Numbered from the stretch's first letter, positions 18,084 to 27,401 are shown. The stretch: DNA of 64,000 bases from Paenibacillus sp. FSL H7-0331 (GCF_001956045.1 NZ_MRTH01000032.1:1-64000), one strand, 5' to 3'. Translations and numbers: made by a program. The notes: generated by a model from the sequence alone, not told the origin.

Positions 18084-19253
18084 TCACACCCCAAGCGTCT
18101 TTGTTTCTTGCTTTTTGAAAGGAAGGAACTTCAAATAGGTCAGTGCTCTCCAAATCCATTCAAGCGGACCCATTCTAAATTTCTTCAGCCACAGCTGGCT
18201 GCATACGATCTGGGTGGCGAATATTACCAGGGAAATCAACAGGCCTGCCGCATGCCCGACCTTGCCGAAAAGGCCAAGGCCATAGCTGTAGAATATAAGT
18301 GTGCCTATCACGGACTGCATGATATAGTTAGTGAACGCCATTTTTCCGATATAGGCAAACGGACGCAGCCAGCTTTTACAACGCTTTAATTCAAACAGCA
18401 GCGCAATCAAGGTCATGTAAAAAACAGCTCCGATAGGCCAGCTCGTAATCATGGCCAGATCCGCCCATTTCTTATGCGGCAGGAAAGTGAGTGCAGTAAG
18501 TCCAGTAAAGAGAATGAAAGTCCAGCCGCATAGCTTGAGAATCAAGGGCTTATTACCAGGAATATTATGAAAAAGTTTACGCTTCGCAAAATAGCCTCCC
18601 AACAGGAACATGCCCAGTAGCTGAGGATAGAATACAATTTGGTTGAGCACACTGCCTATCCAATCATTGATCCTTTGTACGGCCAGAAGCGAGTAGGGAC
18701 CTTCTCCATAGGTAGAATTGTGTATCGCAATAATCTGCTCAAGCTCAGCGGAAACCGGGAATGAGCCTTGGGAATTGGTCAATAAAATAAAAACTGGCAG
18801 CAAGGAAAGCAAGATAATCGACCAAGTAAGCAATGTCTTCGACTTGCATCGGGCAAATAGCATCAACAGCAGACCGAGCAGCGCATAATGAAATAAGATA
18901 TCTCCAAACCAGATTAGCAAGCCATGAATAAGGCCGAACACCATCAGGGTAAGTAATCTTCTCGTAAACTGCGGTACGAAGTTTCTTCCGTTTGCCAGTG
19001 CGTTATCTCGGATCATTATCATTCCGAAACCAAACAGGAAGGAGAAGATGGAGATGAATTTTCCAACGATGAATGTGTCCTCAAAGATGTTTACAAGCCG
19101 ATCCCAGAAGCCTGTCCAATGGTCCACGTGCAGTGATATAGCAAGAAGAGAGGTGTTGAAAAATCTCATATTGACGATTAACACTCCGAGCAGGGCGATT
19201 CCTCGAATGACATCGATAATTTCGATACGTTCCTTTCCAAGCGTCGAATTCAT
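18084..19253 (-). CDS. DUF418 domain membrane protein
   Basis: A 389-aa polytopic membrane protein with about nine hydrophobic helices. It opens with RIEIIDVIRGIALLGVLIVN, the typical start of the DUF418/YeiB group, and its C-terminal half has the DUF418 block (GKMAFTNYIMQSVIGTLIFY, then GLGLFGKVG, then GPLEWIWRALTY). The start at 19253 is set by AAGGAGC seven bases upstream. It lies 30 bases after the Bce-type permease and is probably in the same transcript. DUF418 proteins are of unknown function; a link to envelope stress is suggested only by context. Confidence 0.88.
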   Translation of the reverse strand: MNSTLGKERIEIIDVIRGIALLGVLIVNMRFFNTSLLAISLHVDHWTGFWDRLVNIFEDTFIVGKFISIFSFLFGFGMIMIRDNALANGRNFVPQFTRRLLTLMVFGLIHGLLIWFGDILFHYALLGLLLMLFARCKSKTLLTWSIILLSLLPVFILLTNSQGSFPVSAELEQIIAIHNSTYGEGPYSLLAVQRINDWIGSVLNQIVFYPQLLGMFLLGGYFAKRKLFHNIPGNKPLILKLCGWTFILFTGLTALTFLPHKKWADLAMITSWPIGAVFYMTLIALLFELKRCKSWLRPFAYIGKMAFTNYIMQSVIGTLIFYSYGLGLFGKVGHAAGLLISLVIFATQIVCSQLWLKKFRMGPLEWIWRALTYLKFLPFKKQETKTLGV

Positions 19254-19282
19254 TATTTTGCTCCTTGAAAGAATAATGGGTG

Positions 19283-21193
19283 TTACTGGTAAAGCATTTT
19301 TTTGAAATAAGAATTTTTGGCAATCCAGAAATAAACGGTTTGCAAAGCCATGTAGACGAGCAGCACAATTCCGAAATACAGCCATACATTGGCATGCAGC
19401 ATATTGCTGAGCGCCTTCATGGCAAAAGCGGCATGAACTCCTCCGACGAGGCACGGCAAATAAAATAAAACGGCAATTTGTACGGTGATGATCCGGTTAA
19501 CTTCACTATGGGTTAAGCCTATGCGGCGAAGCGAGTATAGCTGCGCCTTGTCCTCCTCCAGTTCAGTGAACAGCTTGAAGAAGAGCAGGCTACCTGAAGC
19601 GATAAAGAACAATATGCTGACAAAGATGGCAATAAAAAATACTAGGGAGCCAACCTGCCTAAATGCCGTATATTCGGTTGTTCGGGATACAAAGCTGTAT
19701 AGCTGCTCACTCGAAACAAGCTTGTTGATCCGCTCAATCGTCGGGCCAGCTTTTTCCCACTCCTTCAGCTCAAAGCCGTAGGAGACCAGCTTGAGCTCGT
19801 CTGGAACCATCGAGGCAAGCTCTTGGTACTGCTTGTCGTTCAGGACCAATAAATAGGGAGCATTGGCAATCTTTCCTGTCTTTTGTCCATGCATGGTCAT
19901 CTGCAGGGGTTGTCCGTTGACTGTCATGCTAAGCTGCTCGCCAGGCTGGACAAAATCCTTTTTAATTTCAATGTAGGGATAGACGAACCAGGAATGGCCA
20001 TAGGCGGCCTCAACAAGGCTCATATGTAAGCGGCTAGCAAGCTCGTTGTAATCGCTTTGGGATACGCCCATAGTCTGAACCGTGCGCTGCATACCGGGAA
20101 TTACCGCCTCAATCGGAAGGCCGATCAACTTGACCTCGTAGTCCAGCTCTATGCCATCCTCCTTGAGAATATGGCGGACATCGTCTGGGTGGACGATGCT
20201 GTGGGTATCGATTCCCGTCTCCGTAAAGCCAATGGTCTGCGGGTTGCGTTCGATGAGCTGCTCCTTTATCCCATAAAGAAACGTATTAAAAAAACCGGAT
20301 GCGGTGAGGATGACTGCACACAGCACAGATACAAGAAACAGCACTCGTGCATTATCTTTCAGCTTGAACATCATCTGTGAGATGATAATCATGTTGGTGT
20401 TCCTGTAATGAATCGGTTTGCTCGATTGCAGGCTCTTGAGCAGTGCTACGCTCGATTGGGTGAACACAAAATACGTTCCCAGCATAACTAAACCAATAAT
20501 AGGCAGCATCAATCGGATCATCGTGCCGGTATTCATCGTATATGCCAATACATAGGCGCTTCCTAGGCATAGAGCCGAGAGCAGCACCAGCCATAAGGAG
20601 AAGCGAGGGGGTTGCTTCGGTTTTCTGGATGCCACCAGAAGCTCGCTAATTTGCTGATTGCTGGCATAACGCATAGATATCAGCGTAATGAGAAGGAAAA
20701 GGAGGATATACCCTCCGGCTGTAAGGAGCATAGCTGCTCGCGGGAAATAAAAGCGCAGTGGTAGCTCCATGTTGAGCATGTCAGAGATCATCATGAAAAA
20801 CAGGTTGTTAAAGAGCATCCCCAGCCCAATGCCGGCCGCAATGGATAGTAGGCAAATCAGCATATTCTCATACAGCACCAGACGGCGAAGCTGCAGCTTC
20901 GTAAATCCAAACAGTGTGAAGAGGCCGAATTCCTTTTTCCTTGATGTAAGAAAGGCGGAGCAGGAGTACAGCACAAAGAAAAAAGAAAAGATCACAATAA
21001 TGGCTTCACAGGCGATCATACCAATGGAAACCAACTTGCCGCCAAGGATTTTGCCACCACGAACGTCGGGGTGAAAGATAAAGGACGCATACATAAAGAA
21101 CACCATAACAGCAAATACACTGCTAAAGAAGAAGGCGCTGTACTGATGCCGGTTACCCAGCATATTGCTAATGGCGAGTTGGCGAAACTTCAT
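19283..21193 (-). CDS. BceB-type FtsX-family ABC transporter permease
   Basis: A 636-aa permease starting MKFRQLAISNMLGNRHQYSA. About ten membrane helices are visible, with a large extracellular domain of about 200 residues between helices seven and eight (roughly 310-510), which defines BceB-type permeases. In that family the transporter frees lipid II-cycle intermediates from peptide antibiotics such as bacitracin and also signals flux to the cognate kinase. GGGAGGG precedes the ATG. The start overlaps the end of the ATPase gene by 26 bases. Confidence 0.92.
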   Translation of the reverse strand: MKFRQLAISNMLGNRHQYSAFFFSSVFAVMVFFMYASFIFHPDVRGGKILGGKLVSIGMIACEAIIVIFSFFFVLYSCSAFLTSRKKEFGLFTLFGFTKLQLRRLVLYENMLICLLSIAAGIGLGMLFNNLFFMMISDMLNMELPLRFYFPRAAMLLTAGGYILLFLLITLISMRYASNQQISELLVASRKPKQPPRFSLWLVLLSALCLGSAYVLAYTMNTGTMIRLMLPIIGLVMLGTYFVFTQSSVALLKSLQSSKPIHYRNTNMIIISQMMFKLKDNARVLFLVSVLCAVILTASGFFNTFLYGIKEQLIERNPQTIGFTETGIDTHSIVHPDDVRHILKEDGIELDYEVKLIGLPIEAVIPGMQRTVQTMGVSQSDYNELASRLHMSLVEAAYGHSWFVYPYIEIKKDFVQPGEQLSMTVNGQPLQMTMHGQKTGKIANAPYLLVLNDKQYQELASMVPDELKLVSYGFELKEWEKAGPTIERINKLVSSEQLYSFVSRTTEYTAFRQVGSLVFFIAIFVSILFFIASGSLLFFKLFTELEEDKAQLYSLRRIGLTHSEVNRIITVQIAVLFYLPCLVGGVHAAFAMKALSNMLHANVWLYFGIVLLVYMALQTVYFWIAKNSYFKKMLYQ

Positions 21194-21953
21194 TGAAATT
21201 CCCTCCCAACACACTGAGCGCGTCCAAAATTTCCTGGAAGAAGGCTTGCCGATTAGCTCCCTTTCGAATCTCCGAGAACAGCTTGCCATCCCGGATAAAG
21301 ATGATTCGCCTGCAATAGCTGGCTGCGAACGGATCGTGGGTTACCATCAGAATGGTTGAACCGCGCTCTTCGTTGAGCTGCTCCAAGGATTCCATAACAT
21401 CCCTGGCCGACTTGGAGTCAAGGCTGCCAGTCAGCTCATCGGCTAGCAGAATCGATGGGCGGTGAATCATCGCTCTGGCAATGGCGGTCCGTTGTTTCTG
21501 TCCGCCGGATATCTCATAGGTGCGTTTGTTCAGAAGCTCAGTGAGGCCGAGTAGTGTTGCGCTGTCCCTGAGTCGCTCTTCCATCTCTTGAATTGACATA
21601 TTCTCAAGTACAAGGGGGAGCAGGATATTCTCTCGTATAGACAACGTATCCAGCAGGTTGAAATCCTGAAAAATAAATCCAAGCTCTCGTCTTCGAAACA
21701 ATGCCAGCTGCTGATCTGAGAGGGAATTAGGTTGAGATCCATTGATTTCGAGTTTTCCGGAGGTAGGTTTATCAATCGTGGCGAGAATGTTCAAAAGAGA
21801 CGTTTTGCCGCTTCCTGAAGGTCCCATAATGCCAACGAATTCCCCCCTTTCGATGTGCAGTCCAATACCGTCGAGTGCTTTGTACAGCAGGTTCTTATTC
21901 GCGCCGTATATTTTCGTTATGTTTTCCGCCTTCAATACAGTTTCCTTGTTCAT
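21168..21953 (-). CDS. BceA-type ABC transporter ATP-binding protein
   Basis: A 261-aa ATPase with Walker A GIMGPSGSGKTS, Q-loop FIFQDFNLLDTLSIREN, signature ISGGQKQRTAIARAM and H-loop MVTHD. Walker B reads ILLADELTGSLD: the usual DEPTGxLD has Leu instead of Pro, while the catalytic Glu stays. The start MNKETVLKAENI at 21953 follows GGAGGG; ATG 21959 lies inside the ribosome binding site spacing. It is the partner of the FtsX permease and lies downstream of a BceR-type box. A long C-terminal extension overlaps the permease gene. Confidence 0.92.
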   Translation of the reverse strand: MNKETVLKAENITKIYGANKNLLYKALDGIGLHIERGEFVGIMGPSGSGKTSLLNILATIDKPTSGKLEINGSQPNSLSDQQLALFRRRELGFIFQDFNLLDTLSIRENILLPLVLENMSIQEMEERLRDSATLLGLTELLNKRTYEISGGQKQRTAIARAMIHRPSILLADELTGSLDSKSARDVMESLEQLNEERGSTILMVTHDPFAASYCRRIIFIRDGKLFSEIRKGANRQAFFQEILDALSVLGGNFNEVSPTRH

Positions 21954-22051
21954 TGCCATCCCTCCATTGTGTGTATTGATCCTATGCACCATTGTAACCG
22001 ATAAAGGAAGGGATGGTTGATCGATTTACCTTTCATTGGATGTGATTTACC

Positions 22052-22065
22052 TTACAAAATTGTCA
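22052..22065 (-). promoter_or_regulatory. BceR-type binding site upstream of the bceAB-like operon
   Basis: On the minus strand TGACA-ATTT-TGTAA fits the TNACA-N4-TGTAA consensus known for BceR-like regulators. It lies about 100 bases before the ATPase start, with TACAAT (a candidate -10) nearer the gene. Transporter induction by the adjacent two-component system is inferred. Confidence 0.6.
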
Positions 22066-22070
22066 TCTTG

Positions 22071-22111
22071 AAAAAAAGCAAAGCATTCTCACAGGCTGTG
22101 AATGCTTTGCT
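22071..22111 (-). terminator. terminator overlapping the kinase stop codon
   Basis: AGCAAAGCATTC pairs with the complementary GAATGCTTTGCT, extended inward by CACAG/CTGTG. On the minus strand it is followed by seven Ts. The last seven codons and the TGA of the BceS-type kinase lie within the stem. It separates the regulatory genes from the transporter genes. Confidence 0.8.
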
Positions 22112-23156
22112 CTGCAAAATGAATCGTAACTTTGGTGCCGACACCGACTTCAGATTGAATGGTCAGAGGATGTCCCAGCTTGCGGCAAACCTTATGAGCG
22201 AGATACAATCCCATGCCAGTAGACTCTCTCGTCTTTCTGCCATTCTCTCCAGTGAAGAAGGGCTCCAATACACGTGGCAGATCCTGCCGTGGAATTCCGA
22301 TACCCTCATCCGAGATGGAGACCAGCGTTCCTTGGATGCTGCAGGAAATATGGATGAGGAGCTGCTTGCCTCCTTCGCACGGTCTGGAATACTTGATCGC
22401 ATTGGAGAGAACCTGGTTCATGACGAACATCAGCCATTTCTCATCCGTGGCAATGACAACCTCCTTGCCTGTAATGGAGGGGTAAATATGAGAGCGGATA
22501 AAAGAAGTTTTATAGCTGTTAATCACATTTCGCAGCAGAGGAATTAAAGCCACGCGCTGCACATGAACGTCATTCTCGAATTGTACTAATCTGGCATCAT
22601 GCAGCACAAGCTCCAAACAGCTCTTAATCCGCTCGTTCTCTTCATTTATGCTCTGCAGGCGTTTAGAGAGGTGTTCATCCTCGGGCGGAAGACTGGTTTC
22701 CTGAGTTAACAAATCAATAATAGACACGGGGGTTTTGATTTGATGCACCCATTGGTCGGTAAACAAGCGCCGTTCGTCCTCTGCCGCCTGATACTGCTCA
22801 AGCAGGTCTTTATATTTGTTGTATTGCAGCTCCAGCGCTTGTGCCAAAAGCTGCTGTTCACGTGTGGCTCCGGGCGCAATGACAGAAAGAGCATCTAGAG
22901 AATTTGCTCCCAGCCGTCTTTCGATCATACGGTAGAAAGAAGCTTGACGCAGATAATCAATAAGGAGCGCCGTCAGAATAAAGCAGACTGTTAGTAAAAA
23001 TAAATAAACGATGCTGCTATCTCGGTAGCTTTCTTTATGAGAGGTGATGCCAAGCAGTGCAATAGTAACGACACAGACCGAGCAGGCGAGGGAGGTGAGC
23101 ACATACACAAGACGATCTTTGACGAAACGTCCAAAGTGATAGGTTGGCTTGTTCAT
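22089..23156 (-). CDS. BceS-type intramembrane-sensing histidine kinase
   Basis: A 355-aa kinase with two membrane helices (about 18-36 and 49-69) separated by a very short loop, so no extracellular sensor domain; such kinases read the activity of their BceAB transporter. The DHp domain has TDQWVHQIKTPVSI (His about 138). The ATPase lobe has NQVLSNAIKYS (N), SDEGIGI (G1), PFFTGENGRKTRESTGMGLY (F/G2). The start overlaps the response regulator end by four bases (ATGA). Confidence 0.92.
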   Translation of the reverse strand: MNKPTYHFGRFVKDRLVYVLTSLACSVCVVTIALLGITSHKESYRDSSIVYLFLLTVCFILTALLIDYLRQASFYRMIERRLGANSLDALSVIAPGATREQQLLAQALELQYNKYKDLLEQYQAAEDERRLFTDQWVHQIKTPVSIIDLLTQETSLPPEDEHLSKRLQSINEENERIKSCLELVLHDARLVQFENDVHVQRVALIPLLRNVINSYKTSFIRSHIYPSITGKEVVIATDEKWLMFVMNQVLSNAIKYSRPCEGGKQLLIHISCSIQGTLVSISDEGIGIPRQDLPRVLEPFFTGENGRKTRESTGMGLYLAHKVCRKLGHPLTIQSEVGVGTKVTIHFAEQSIHSL

Positions 23157-23866
23157 TTTGAGAGTCCGCCTTTCCAGGACGGATTCAACCTATAACCGCT
23201 TCCCCTTACTGTTTGCACAGCTTTCTCAATACCAAGCTGCTCCAGCTTTTTGCGCAGCCGTGTTACATTCACGGTGAGCGAATTATCATCGACGAAGTGA
23301 ATATCATCCCATATGGCTTCAAGAAGCTGCTCCCGAGAGACAATATTTCCTATTTTTCGAGCGAGGGTATCGTATAACAAGCATTCCTTATGAGTAAGCT
23401 CCACCTGGTAGCCTTGCCAGCTCAGCGTATTTCGAGTCCGATCAAGGGTCAGGCCCTGAAGCTCGAGCAGGTCTCTGCTCTCTGCGGGAATCGAATACTC
23501 GCCGTAGGCTCGGCGCAATGCGCTTTTGATTTTGGCGAGCACCACTTCAAGGTGAAAGGGCTTGGCTATATAATCATCGCCGCCGTTCTCAATGGCCATG
23601 ACTTGATCCATCTCACCTGTCCGCGCCGAGATAAACAGGACCGGCACATTGGAGATGAGGCGGATTTGCCTGCACGAATAAAAGCCATCGAAGCGGGGAA
23701 GATTGATATCTAACAGCACTAGGTCGGGCTGTTGCTCGATAAATTGTTCTTTAATCTTGGAAAAATCGAAGGCACGTAAAGCTTCATATCCATAGCGTCG
23801 TATGTAATCCGATAGAATATCAGCAATTTTGTCATCATCTTCAATGATCATAACGCGATAACCCAT
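23153..23866 (-). CDS. BceR-type OmpR-family response regulator
   Basis: A 237-aa regulator. The receiver domain (1-120) has acidic pocket EDDD (9-12), phospho-acceptor Asp53 in LVLLDINLP, and KPF. The winged-helix domain (about 130-230) ends TVRGSGYRLN. It is the first gene of the Bce module and should bind the TNACA-N4-TGTAA site before the ATPase gene. The region 23867-24001 carries its promoter, though no clear -35/-10 pair could be fixed. Confidence 0.92.
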   Translation of the reverse strand: MGYRVMIIEDDDKIADILSDYIRRYGYEALRAFDFSKIKEQFIEQQPDLVLLDINLPRFDGFYSCRQIRLISNVPVLFISARTGEMDQVMAIENGGDDYIAKPFHLEVVLAKIKSALRRAYGEYSIPAESRDLLELQGLTLDRTRNTLSWQGYQVELTHKECLLYDTLARKIGNIVSREQLLEAIWDDIHFVDDNSLTVNVTRLRKKLEQLGIEKAVQTVRGSGYRLNPSWKGGLSK

Positions 23867-24001
23867 TGTACTGAGGACCCCTTTCTACTGCGTAATGCGT
23901 GGGCGCATAATGCCACTCTATTATACACCATCGGTTATATAGGGGAACAACTCGGCACGATCACCGTCAATGTCCGCAGCACTTCGGCAGGAAATGACAA
24001 T

Positions 24002-24567
24002 ATGGAGCACTGGATATTTGAGTCTATTCCCAAGGTTGAGCGGGAAATTGCGAACAGAGGCAGGAGAGGAGGATTAAAGGATGTCATGATTTCGCCAATC
24101 GTTGCGGAGAAAATACGAAGCGATCCGGCGTTTCGGGCTAAGGCGGAGGGCTCTATCCATCATTATGTCTATGTGGAACGGCCGGATTTCACAAAAAAGA
24201 TCAGCTGTACGGAATCTAAATCATAGATTCTATCCTGATTATTCATGAGGATGGCACATGGACCATTTGAAGTACAGTTGTATCTTCTCCCGAGAAAATG
24301 GAGAAAGGAAGGAAGGTCGAGGCAGAGAAGCTGAAGAAGAGAGCCGTTGAACGTCAGCTGGAAGCGATGCGTGATGGCATCTCATGGCTGGGCATGACCG
24401 TGCAAACGCCGTTTCTTACAAGCGCTATTCCCGGTAATGCCTGGTCTTCACTGGATATGAATTCGAATACCAATCTGGCTTTGCTGCAAAAGCTCACTGA
24501 AGCCAGAGCACTTCAGCGGTACTATGCACCAAACTTGATTTCGACCAGAGGAGGACTTCTTTTATGA
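24002..24567 (+). pseudogene. decayed uncharacterised protein, possibly DUF6033-like
   Basis: The first 66 codons contain KDVMISPIVAEKIRSDPAF and RAKAEGSIHHYVYVERPDF, a pattern (D-V-x-I-x-P-x...M-x-x-D-P...I-x-x-Y) recalled from uncharacterised Firmicutes proteins such as DUF6033. A one-base slip in an A-run near 24195 shifts the frame to one with TAA and TGA stops (IIHEDGTWTI*). That frame then runs clean from 24298 (KMEKGRKVEAEKLKKRAVER) to a stop at 24565. The frame is also open upstream of 24002, so the N-terminus may be lost. It overlaps the next small gene by four bases. Confidence 0.5.
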
Positions 24568-24701
24568 AAATAGACGAAAGACGCCAGCAATACGTAACCC
24601 AAGCTATGGAGAAGGGTACAAGTCCGGAAGTGATACAAATGGAATTGGACGAGCTTGATGCACAGCTTGAAAAAATCGATAGTCAATTGACCCTGAACTG
24701 A
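24564..24701 (+). pseudogene. short remnant paralogous to the coiled-coil protein at 8790
   Basis: 45 codons: MKIDERRQQYVTQAMEKGTS then PEVIQMELDELDAQLEKIDS. This matches RRSQYISKAMEKDMDPEVIK and LELEEFDTQIEEIENQ in the 305-aa protein. After the stop the same frame reads EAKSWELKA, matching RESKAWEFS about 100 residues further on in that protein. So this copy has an internal deletion plus a nonsense codon. It begins ATGA-overlapped with the preceding pseudogene. Confidence 0.5.
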
Positions 24702-24745
24702 GAAGCTAAATCCTGGGAGCTGAAGGCAAACGTTGACTAACTTCC

Positions 24746-24776
24746 AAACCACTTTACAGAATCTGTAAAGTGGTTT
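24746..24776 (+). terminator. terminator-like hairpin
   Basis: AAACCACTTTACAG and CTGTAAAGTGGTTT form a perfect fourteen-pair stem with an AAT loop; only TTT follows. It closes the coiled-coil remnant locus. Confidence 0.6.
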
Positions 24777-24870
24777 CAACTGTCGTTCTAGTAACCTTTC
24801 ATGGAGCATGGGCCGTGCCAACAAGGGTACAGAAAGATACAGAAATGGTCCGGTTCTGCATGAAAACACA

Positions 24871-24913
24871 TACCCTCCAATTCCACGTTCGATGTGGAGA
24901 TGGAGGGTATGTT
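24871..24913 (-). terminator. terminator for the ABC-2 exporter operon
   Basis: CATACCCTCCA pairs with TGGAGGGTATG, and an inner TTCCAC pairs with GTGGAG. On the minus strand TGTGTTTTC follows. It lies about 60 bases after the last permease gene. Confidence 0.6.
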
Positions 24914-24970
24914 TACGTATGGATTTTCAAACCGGAGTATATCCAAAAATCGACCGTCGTGTCCCCGTTT

Positions 24971-25705
24971 TTAGTGTATTTCATGCCGGATGAACTGACG
25001 GCTGCCTATAAACAGATAAAGAATAAACGTGAAGGCTGCAATGAACAGGAAGGGAAGTAGATCCAGCCGAGGCGACAAGGATGTATGCTGAGGAAACATG
25101 GCATAGTAAGGCAAAGTAAACGGAAACCATGCCCCAATGCTGGAATGAAGCCCGGTTAATACGAGATTTGGCACAACACAAAGAATATTAAACATGATGG
25201 ATAAGCCGAACGTTCGTATTTTTTGGGCCATCCAGAGCTGAAAGGAAGCGAGCGGGAAAACGGCCAGCCAGCCGGCCAAGGTGTGCTTCAACATCATTGC
25301 TACCGGTATTTCACCTGGGAGCTTCAGCATGTATCCAGACAGCAAATAGGCTGAAAGGAAGAATAGCTGGGTGAAGCCCATGAGTGTGAGCAGGAGAACC
25401 AACTTTGAACTGTAAATCTGTATGCGCGGAATAGGCAGTGTAAATAGATGCTTCCACCCGCCGTCTTTATACTCATAGTAGCAAAGCATGGAGGCAAACA
25501 ATCCTGTATAAAACGGATAAAAAAACAGTGTATGAAAGGTGACGGAATGCATAAAAAAGGTATCCCATCCCGTTTCAAAAACCTCTTTATAGTCCCTTGT
25601 GGACAGCGCACCCAATCCTGCATTGACCCCTGCATCGACAATGACGAACAGGAAGAATAATCCCCACTGATACTTCAGCCATTCGCTCCGAATGATTCTA
25701 AACAT
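24971..25705 (-). CDS. ABC-2 type permease (bacitracin/lantibiotic exporter type), second subunit
   Basis: A 244-aa protein with six likely membrane helices, beginning MFRIIRSEWLKYQWG. The EYKDGGWKHLFTLPIPRIQI stretch between helices two and three is the typical cytoplasmic loop of BcrB/LanE-G immunity permeases. Start 25705 has AAAGGTG upstream. It is the third gene of an ATPase-permease-permease operon under an adjacent two-component system; export or removal of a cationic antimicrobial peptide is the likely job by family analogy. Confidence 0.88.
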   Translation of the reverse strand: MFRIIRSEWLKYQWGLFFLFVIVDAGVNAGLGALSTRDYKEVFETGWDTFFMHSVTFHTLFFYPFYTGLFASMLCYYEYKDGGWKHLFTLPIPRIQIYSSKLVLLLTLMGFTQLFFLSAYLLSGYMLKLPGEIPVAMMLKHTLAGWLAVFPLASFQLWMAQKIRTFGLSIMFNILCVVPNLVLTGLHSSIGAWFPFTLPYYAMFPQHTSLSPRLDLLPFLFIAAFTFILYLFIGSRQFIRHEIH

Positions 25706-25718
25706 GATGATCACACCT

Positions 25719-26426
25719 TTAAAATTCAATTTTGGTAAATCTCCATGCACTCCAACAGAAAATCAGCCCACCGGTAACCAAGGCCAATGCGATCCACTGC
25801 ATATGGTCAGGGGCAAACGGAGTAGCAAGGCCGGGATACGCCCAAGGCAAGTAGTGAATGTAACCAACCGATGAACGCCCGATAAACAGGCTGATGATTG
25901 CGCCTGTCACACCAACCACCAGTCCGACGGAAGGGTTGTGATACCGTACGGAAACATACAGTTGAATGACTAATGCGGGTAGGGATGCGGCAAGGCAATA
26001 CATAATTTGCTGGACCAGGAAGACAAAAGGGAGCGGATCGTCCGTATACAGCAGCCAAACGGCGGAAATTCCTGCAATCATCAGGAAAGAACATTCCAGC
26101 ATAAAGAGTACAACGAGTCCCGCTTTTACAGTAAAAAAACGGGATAGGGGAATAGGCATGGAACGGATGAAGTTCCAGCCATTTGTTTCATACTCGCTGC
26201 TCACGATGACGCTTGTGAGCAGGGTAATAGTCAGCAGCATAACGAAAGAAAGAAACAAGTAAATGACATTGAATGCAGCATAAATGCCAGTCGGGCCTTG
26301 ACGAAAATACAACACCCATTCCAGACAGCTGAAGGCAATAAACGTAACAGCAGCAAGGGGCGGGATGAAATGGGTCATTTTTTTACACTTCATCATTTCG
26401 GTTTGCAGAATGCGCCAATACGTCAT
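25719..26426 (-). CDS. ABC-2 type permease, first subunit
   Basis: A 235-aa, six-helix membrane protein beginning MTYWRILQTEMMKCKKMTHF. It carries the same loop motif (SSEYETNGWNFIRSMPIPLS) as its partner, so the two form a heterodimer. Its start overlaps the ATPase stop by four bases. Confidence 0.88.
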   Translation of the reverse strand: MTYWRILQTEMMKCKKMTHFIPPLAAVTFIAFSCLEWVLYFRQGPTGIYAAFNVIYLFLSFVMLLTITLLTSVIVSSEYETNGWNFIRSMPIPLSRFFTVKAGLVVLFMLECSFLMIAGISAVWLLYTDDPLPFVFLVQQIMYCLAASLPALVIQLYVSVRYHNPSVGLVVGVTGAIISLFIGRSSVGYIHYLPWAYPGLATPFAPDHMQWIALALVTGGLIFCWSAWRFTKIEF

Positions 26427-27328
26427 ACACTGCTTCCCCTTCCGGTCATATCCAGAAAAATCTGCTCCAAGGAGTGGGATTCTATTTTTACCTGACGGAT
26501 TTGATAGTCTTCAAGCAAGTGGAAAATCTCCCGTTGCTCGTTCTCGTGCTTGATCGGGATTTGTAAGGTAGTGCCGTGAAGCACAACTGGATACCCCTTG
26601 TCCGTCAGACTGTGGTAGGCGGCATCGGGGAACGCTACCTCCACTAGAAGATGCTGCTGGCTTAAAGATCTTAGCTCGCCGATGGTTCCCTGGAACAGCA
26701 GCGAGCCTTGATTGATGATACCCACATGACTGACAACAGCCTCTACTTCACTCAAGATGTGACTGGATAACAGAATTGTCATTTCCTTCTCTTTGACAAG
26801 ATTGAGCATTAGCCCCCGGATTTCCTCGATTCCAGCGGGGTCCAGACCATTGGTCGGCTCGTCCAAAATGAGCAGATCAGGCTCTCTGATTAGTGCGGAG
26901 GCTATGGCAAGTCGCTGTTTCATGCCAAGTGAGTATTTCTTTACTGCCTTATCCGCATAAGGAAGCAGACGGACGATTTGCAGCACCTCCGTTATTTTTT
27001 TCTGCGGAATATTAAGAAGGGTACAGATGAGCTTCAAATTTTGCCGTCCGGATAAATGCCCATAGTAAGAAGGGGATTCGACTAAAGCACCGATTCGTTG
27101 CAGGATGCTGATTCGATGCTTGGGAAATGCTTGACCGAACATGTGGATTTCTCCCATGTCGGGACGAATTAATCCTGTTAGCATTCGAATGGTTGTTGTT
27201 TTCCCGGCGCCATTTGGCCCTAGAAAACCGTAAATACTCCCTTTTGGCACTTTTAAATGGAGTCCATTCACAGAAAACTGTTTCCCATATTTCCGGGTTA
27301 ATTGATGGGTTATGATGACATCGTCCAT
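26423..27328 (-). CDS. BcrA-type ABC transporter ATP-binding protein
   Basis: A 301-aa ATPase: Walker A GPNGAGKTT, signature YSLGMKQRL, Walker B LLILDEPTNGLDP, H-loop LSSHILSE. It has the long C-terminal region typical of bacitracin/lantibiotic immunity ATPases. CTGGAGGAAATTC precedes the start. It is transcribed from its own promoter region (27329-27420), with a terminator and TTTACTTT repeats in front. Confidence 0.9.
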   Translation of the reverse strand: MDDVIITHQLTRKYGKQFSVNGLHLKVPKGSIYGFLGPNGAGKTTTIRMLTGLIRPDMGEIHMFGQAFPKHRISILQRIGALVESPSYYGHLSGRQNLKLICTLLNIPQKKITEVLQIVRLLPYADKAVKKYSLGMKQRLAIASALIREPDLLILDEPTNGLDPAGIEEIRGLMLNLVKEKEMTILLSSHILSEVEAVVSHVGIINQGSLLFQGTIGELRSLSQQHLLVEVAFPDAAYHSLTDKGYPVVLHGTTLQIPIKHENEQREIFHLLEDYQIRQVKIESHSLEQIFLDMTGRGSSV

Positions 27329-27401
27329 ATTGAATTTCCTCCAGCATTAGTTTTGCTTCCGTATATGAGTATACCGACCGTTAATTAATTTCAAGTGGGG
27401 A

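Noticed and set aside
24770..25060. 96-aa plus-strand frame over the terminator hairpins
   Set aside because: It consists largely of hairpin sequence and the antisense of the permease end.
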